Origin: Physcomitrium patens
Taxonomy: Eukaryota > Streptophyta > Bryopsida > Funariales > Funariaceae
DNA length: 64,000 nucleotides
Assembly (NCBI RefSeq): GCF_000002425.4
Contig: NC_037254.1
Span: forward strand, 19,338,880 to 19,402,879
Direction: 5' to 3'
Shown here: one piece after another, positions 58,701 through 64,000 of the stretch
Numbering within the stretch: position 1 is the first letter of the stretch
How the letters are laid out: each line of letters begins with the position of its first letter
Notes under the pieces: generated by a model
What the model saw: only the letters and a program-made list of their open reading frames with translations
Told to the model about the DNA's origin: nothing
The model's database searches: none
Translations under genes and position numbers: made by a program

Positions 58701-59220
58701 ATATACCATCTTTATTATCTATTTATAATAAATATTTATTAATATAATATTATTTTTTATTACATTATATGTATATAAGAACTCAAGTTTATGTCAATTA
58801 TGAATTTATATAAATATTAAAAAATATATATATTTTGCATAAAATAAAAAAATTATATACAACTCTACATCCAAGATAATAAATACTATAAAAATTTCAA
58901 AATACATATTTATTTTTTATAAAAATATTTTCAAAATTAAAATAACTTCATTTTTATGCATGAAAATTTTACATAAAATATATAAAGTCCTAAATCCAAC
59001 TCTACAAGAACTTCAATAGAAGTGTATGAAGCTTCGTGGTCAATGAATGGAAAAGGCTTGATCATTCTTCCAATTTATCTTTTCTATCTATATATTAAGA
59101 TCGCTTGAGGACACAAGTAGTGGCTCTCCTTCACTGCATGGATGGACCTTTGTTTGCATCAAAAAGGTTCATATTTTGTGGAGTTCAAAACCCGTTTTAG
59201 AGTTGATCGGGGAGTTCTAC
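58701..59220. other. AT-rich DNA, then composition change
   Basis: Very AT-rich to about 59010; from 59020 composition becomes more balanced, with stretches such as the region around 59100-59220 that could be part of the AP2-related fragment downstream. No ORF supported. Confidence 0.4.
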
Positions 59221-59340
59221 AGGGTATTTTTCATGGTGTTTCACACTGATTTTCTCTTCCTCAGAATTTATACACTTCATACTGTAATGCAATCATATAG
59301 ACAATGAAAAGGCAAATACATTGAGGAAGGCTCAGCATGT
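59221..59340 (+). pseudogene. Possible first AP2-domain exon (weak)
   Basis: After CTACAG the frame reads GIFHGVSH, a stop, then FSSSEFIHFIL and DNEKANTLRKA. This is faintly similar in spacing to the YRGVSRHRWTGRYEAHLW block of AP2 domains and lies at the right distance before the clearer exon at 59548. On its own it would not be convincing. Confidence 0.3.
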
Positions 59341-59547
59341 GTTTAAGTTTTGTGTTTTGAATAAGAGCAATGTGTTTTGTGTATTTCAAACATTGGTTTT
59401 GAACATTGGTGTTTTGTCAAATTTATGAATTAAGAATTATTATCATTGTGCTTTGCAATCAAAATTTCAAAAGAATTTCATCATGGATTAATAACACGAA
59501 TTCATCGTGGATCCTACTTTTGGGAGGTTTCTTTGTTATCCCTGTAG

Positions 59548-59625
59548 GGGCTTATGACGAGGAAGAAGCAGCAGCATAGGCTTATGATCTTACTGCTCGA
59601 AAATATTTCTATAATCAACTTTAAG
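59548..59625 (+). pseudogene. AP2/ERF-domain exon fragment
   Basis: [10 protein letters not shown], a stop where the family has Arg, then [10 protein letters not shown]. AP2-type factors (ANT, PLT, WRI groups) have [21 protein letters not shown], the second half of the AP2 DNA-binding domain. The preceding sequence, TTTCTTTGTTATCCCTGTAG, is a good plant splice acceptor with AG at 59546-59547, and the exon phase (Gly codon split) is the one used after the VYL micro-exon in these genes. Only this exon is clear, so it is a gene fragment, perhaps captured by the adjacent Helitron. Confidence 0.75.
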
Positions 59626-60489
59626 ATGCACACATATTTAATTTTATGATATTTGCTGAAATATTGCAGTGAAATATTGCAGTGAGTATTGCTGAAATAT
59701 TAAAAAAATTGTATTTTTGTTTAGTTTTTGAGTTTTTTTGTTTGTTGTTCTTTGTTTTGTTTTGTTTTATTTTTATTTGATTTGATGTTTGGATTTGTTG
59801 TTAGATTAGTGAAATGTGGCTTGGACTGAAGTTGTGTTCATAAAAATCGATTTTTAAATTTTATTATTTATAATTTTAAGATAATATTTATTTTTAAGAT
59901 TGTATTTTATTTTATTCTAATTTTATTATTATTTTATTTTTTTATTTTTTAAAATTTTATTATTTATTATTTTGTTTTTGGTTTTTTCAAACAAGAATTG
60001 TTGTATAAAAATTAAGTTGTAAGAATTTCATTTCTTGCTTTTAAATGAATTTTTTTATATTCAACTTCATATGTATAAATATATATATTTATCTATTTAT
60101 GTATATAAATAAAATAATAAAATAATAATAATTTTTAATAAATAATTAAATATTTATTATTTTATTTATTCATTTTGATTTGAAAAATATTATATTTTGA
60201 AAAAATTGAGCTTTTTGTTATAGCAAGTTGTTATAAAAATATGTATAATTATAATTTGTAGGAACATATAGATAAAGAATATTTTTGTTAAAGTATTGTC
60301 GCATTATAACTTGACTAATTAAGCTGTATGTGCTCATTTTTATTTTACAAGTACAATGAAATTTTACTAAAATATTTGAGTAGTAAGGTTTTATTAGAAT
60401 TTTATGGAGGTACAATCTTGATATTTACAAGCTTATTCCAATTTTCTAGTAGAACTTATGCCATTGTGAATGGTCAAGCTTTAACAATA
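59626..60489. other. T-rich and A-rich spacer
   Basis: T-rich DNA with small repeats (GAAATATTGCAGT duplicated at 59661 and 59674). No gene supported; the short ORFs at 60218-60415 and 60328-60510 overlap on opposite strands and match nothing. Confidence 0.5.
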
Positions 60490-63180
60490 AATCGGAGAGC
60501 AATTGCTTAATGACAACATAGGGAATGTGAGAGAATACAAAGAAAAGCTGAAATAGTTATAAGTGCTAAAGCCATAAATAATCTACGAAAGATGAATATT
60601 TTGTATCCTCATTATAACGCATTGCATTAGTTTGATGAACATTCAGTCCAGTTGCCAATGGAGTTGTCATTGCTTGGACAATGTTGTTAAAGAAAAATTT
60701 CTCTACCATCTCTACCTTCTTTGCCTTTGCTTATAAAACGCTTATTTGAGGACCAAGATGCAAGACCAAGGAAGTTCCAAGAAAATATCCATCAGTACAA
60801 TACTGCACATGCGTTTACGTCTTTAAGTGGAAATATTGATCGATCTGTGCTTCAGAAAAATATTCCATACAATTTTAGAATAAATGGAGAGTTGTACCAT
60901 TTAGTAGGAGCATTGTTACTAGAAGGAGTTGATCCAAGTTATGTACAATTCTATATCTACAATGCATCATTTGCATAAGTTAGAAGGATGATTCATAATT
61001 ATGGATTATTGAACCAAATTATGTGGAAAATTGGAAAAGTTTTGAGGAAGAATAATCCATTTATTGGATTATATAGACATGCACATGAAATACAATCTTA
61101 GGTATGGAATGAAGGAGTAGTAGAAATAAATCTTATTGTTTCTTTGTATTTCATGAATGAAAGTAATAGACACCGATATAATCTTCCCACCACTTTTGAA
61201 GAAATTACTATTACATTGCCTGGAGATTGATTGGAGCATAATGCACTTTGTAATATTATTCTTTGTCTACATAGTAACGGGCAACTAAAAAAGATTTATA
61301 AGGCTTATTTTGCTTATTTGCCCCTTCACTATATTTTCTTTTTTCTACATGAAATCGTTGGATGATATCTTAACCTAAAAGTGTAAAATATAGTGATGGA
61401 TATTGTTGAAAAAAGAAAAGGTGTTGGACAAGAAGATTGAAAAGGCAACAACCTAATACGAATGGATTATTTTGCTTATCGACTTTTTTTAAGGTCCACC
61501 AATTATTCTATAATTTTGTATGGAGATAAGCTATTACAAAAATTTATGGTTGATAGATGGACAACAACTAAGCAATCACATTTGTAATATCTACATTAAA
61601 ATCAAGGAAATCTATGTACTGATTTATACAAAGAATTGGTAGATGTTGTTATAATTCATCAAAGTATTAGGCATGAAGAAGAAAAATATGAATTAAATAT
61701 TTTAGGACATAGGAACTTACATCTATCATCATATATTAGAAGTTGAAGACATATGATAGAAATAATTCAAGATTCTATGGCAATTATGAGATTTTATCAG
61801 CATTCTAATATTTTTATGATAGTGACAGCAAATCCAAGATGGTCCAAAATTCCAAATGATTTTTTTTAAGGATAACAAGCAAGTGTCCAGCCACATTTAG
61901 TTATCCATGTATTTGAGCTCAAGAGACATGTAATTATGGAAGATATAAAGATGTTATTGCACATGTTTATACCATTGAGTTTTAAAAGAGAGATCTACCT
62001 CATATACACATCTTGATTTTTTTGGATAGAGAAAGCAAGATTAGATACACTAGAGATGTGGATCATATGGTTTCTACAGAGTTTCTAAGTAGAGATAACA
62101 ATCAAGAGCTATTTGAAGTTATTCTATAATGCGTGGTACATGGTCTCTGTAGAATGTAAAATCTTCAAGTGCCTTGCATAGAAGATGGTCATTATACAAA
62201 GAAGTATCCTAAGGTATTTGTGAAAAAAATAACAATGGATGTCTTCAATATCGACAAAGAAATCATAGAAGAATATTTGAAATTCAAAGAATGGTTATTG
62301 ATAATATGGATGTTATTCCATTTTGTCCAAAATTATGTTGAAAGTACAATTGTCATATTAATATTGAGGTATGTACATCTATTTGTGTTATCAAGTATAT
62401 CCACAAATACACTTGTAAGGACCATGATCGCATTACAATGCAATTTGAAAATCAACAAGATGAGATCAAATAATATTTGGATGTAAGATACATTGGAGTT
62501 CTAGAGGCTAATTACAAACTTTTTGATATGCGGATCTATGAAGAAATGCCAAATATTATTTGTATGGCTGTTCATCTTCCAAGAATACATTAAATGGTAT
62601 ATGATCCAAATGATAAGGCAATTATAATTTTAGAACGTTCTAAAAGACAAATAACTTTAGTGGATGTTATTTATCTAAAGCTAGCAGAAGATAATATAGC
62701 AAGTGATACCTTCTTTAAAAATAGAATCATTTTATTTATACATAATGATGATGTAGATGATATTAATGATAAGACTATGGCCATATTTCTCAGAGAAAAA
62801 TAAGAATATTTAAGTGCTGATGAAGTTTTTGTTCAAGATAGTATCAACAACAATAATGTTTATCTAGTTGAATTCATCAAGTCACTTAATCCATCTAAAA
62901 TATCCAAATAAAAGTTTTATCTTAAGATTGAGACTCTAGTGATGCTACTAAAAAATATTGCTCCTTGTCAAGGACTTTACAATAAAACTTGATTGATAAT
63001 TATATGACTAATAGATCAAGTTCTTGAAGCAAGAATTCTTGGAAGAAAATTTGCTAGAAACTTGGTATTTATTCTGGAGATTATATTAACTTCTACAACA
63101 AAAGAACATCCATTTATTCTAAAGAAAAAGAAATTTCCAATCCATCTTGCATTTGTGATAATAATAAACAAATCCTAAAG
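60490..63180 (+). mobile_element. Helitron Rep/helicase remnant
   Basis: Helitrons are rolling-circle transposons encoding a Rep nuclease joined to a PIF1-like helicase. Seen in order: the Helitron-like N domain (60721-60978, HQYNTAHAFTSL and FRINGELYHLVGALL), a Rep block (IVTANPRWSKIP, 61820-61855), the HUH motif PHIHILIF with His codons 62001-62003 and 62007-62009, and the two-tyrosine motif IKYIHKY with Tyr codons 62396-62398 and 62408-62410. The helicase C-terminal blocks follow (HNDDVDDIND 62740-62770, KSLNPSKIS, VMLLKNIAP 62940-62966, LAFVIIINKS 63146-63175). Walker A and B are missing at about 62640-62690. Many stops; termini not found. Confidence 0.88.
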
Positions 63181-64000
63181 ATAATTAGTATAACTTGTTG
63201 GTTTGAATCTATGACAACCTATTTTTTCCTATTATTATCTTTATATAGCACTCTCTCAATATACTTTCTTCCATTCTATTAAGATTCTTCTTTTTAAAAA
63301 TAAAAATTTAAATTCTACATTGAATATTATTTTTTCAAAGGTTTTAATTAAATAAATATCAATAATTTATTTTATATTTTATATTTAAATTTAATTATTT
63401 ATTATCTATAGTACATCTTTGAATGTCTAAATATATTTTTTAATATAATTTAATGTTTTTTTTATATTTTCACAAGTAATTTCTTGAACTAAATTTACTA
63501 CTTATTTTATATATTAATTGTAACAATAACATGGATTTACTTATTCTACTTCATACATGAAAGCTCCATTATGTAATTTTTTTTCTTTCTATTTGTATTA
63601 TATTTCAATTTGAAAAATATTCTTTTGTTCACAAAAATAGCTTCATTTGAGTCAAACTTTTTGTGACAACAATATGGGTTCATTTAGTCCTGATTCATTA
63701 CATAAGTACGTTAATTGGAAGGTGTTAAAAAAATCTTCAAGCATCGAAACCTAATTGAGACACGTCAAGCCTCCAAGAATGTATTTACCCCATCCATGCC
63801 CGTGATTTGACATCGACTAAACAAAATCCACATGGGCAGGGATGAGGCTTGTCATGCCCAAACTAGCAGGCTCGAAACCATACCAAACCTAAGATCGGAT
63901 GTTGTGGGTCAATGGTCAACAATCAGGCTAGGTTGGAGGCCAGGTCCCATGCTTCGAAGAGTGGGTACTGTCCTTTAATCTTGTTAAGATTGTTTAGAAA
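63181..64000. other. Unassigned right end
   Basis: AT-rich to about 63660, then a GC-richer tail (63745-63985) with no ORF and no match I recognise. It may be the edge of another element that continues beyond the window. Confidence 0.4.

Noticed and set aside
1-64000. tRNA, rRNA or CRISPR features
   Set aside because: No cloverleaf-like sequence beyond the B-box-like motif at 57650, no conserved rRNA cores and no regularly spaced short repeats with unique spacers.

Overview
The window looks like AT-rich nuclear DNA from a land plant, and a moss is my best guess. It is dominated by nested, decaying LTR retrotransposons with a Helitron remnant near the right end. I found no intact cellular gene. 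The host evidence is one shattered minus-strand gene that reads N-terminal region, protein kinase, NB-ARC, 24-residue leucine-rich repeats. That architecture matches the PNL (protein kinase-NBS-LRR) immune receptor class described from mosses. All homology calls come from reading translations by eye; no database search was possible.

Layout, left to right. 1-9977: an almost full-length Ty3/Gypsy element (RLG-a, + strand), inserted in a chromodomain-type Gypsy element (D, 9978-11207), which itself sits in a minus-strand LTR of the same chromovirus family (F, 11208-about 11820). 12010-16773: the 3' half of the receptor pseudogene (LRRs, MHD, RNBS-D, GLPL, then kinase-2 and P-loop region), interrupted at about 13791-16384 by unrelated DNA with a GC-richer block. 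16779-49021: one minus-strand chromovirus (C) that landed in the receptor gene. Its two LTRs lie 32 kb apart and are flanked by the same 5-base duplication, CTTCA. 49027-50605: the 5' half of the receptor gene (N-terminal region and kinase domain).

C is swollen by later insertions. Chromovirus B (18120-24517, + strand, same family) sits in C's integrase-chromodomain linker. RLG-b (26500-33095) sits in C's reverse transcriptase and itself carries a 1297-bp CpG-rich solo-LTR-like insert (Z). RLG-c (about 33505-48252) sits in C's leader. Inside the gag gene of RLG-c lies a 2.8-kb LTR-like block (Y), and inside Y lies a Ty1/Copia element (37388-43070) with 493-bp LTRs and its own duplication, ATATT. 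The deepest stack is therefore receptor gene, C, RLG-c, Y, Copia.

51503-58700 holds 1.2-kb direct repeats (X1, X2) around a very old chromovirus remnant (E). 59548-59625 is an exon-like fragment of an AP2/ERF gene with a splice acceptor. 60490-63180 is a Helitron Rep/helicase remnant that keeps its HUH and two-tyrosine motifs but lacks most of the helicase motor. The last 800 bases hold nothing I recognise. The three RLG copies share gag with several zinc knuckles, PR, RT, RNase H, integrase and an extra coiled-coil ORF after pol. Two of them have lost RNase H and integrase.
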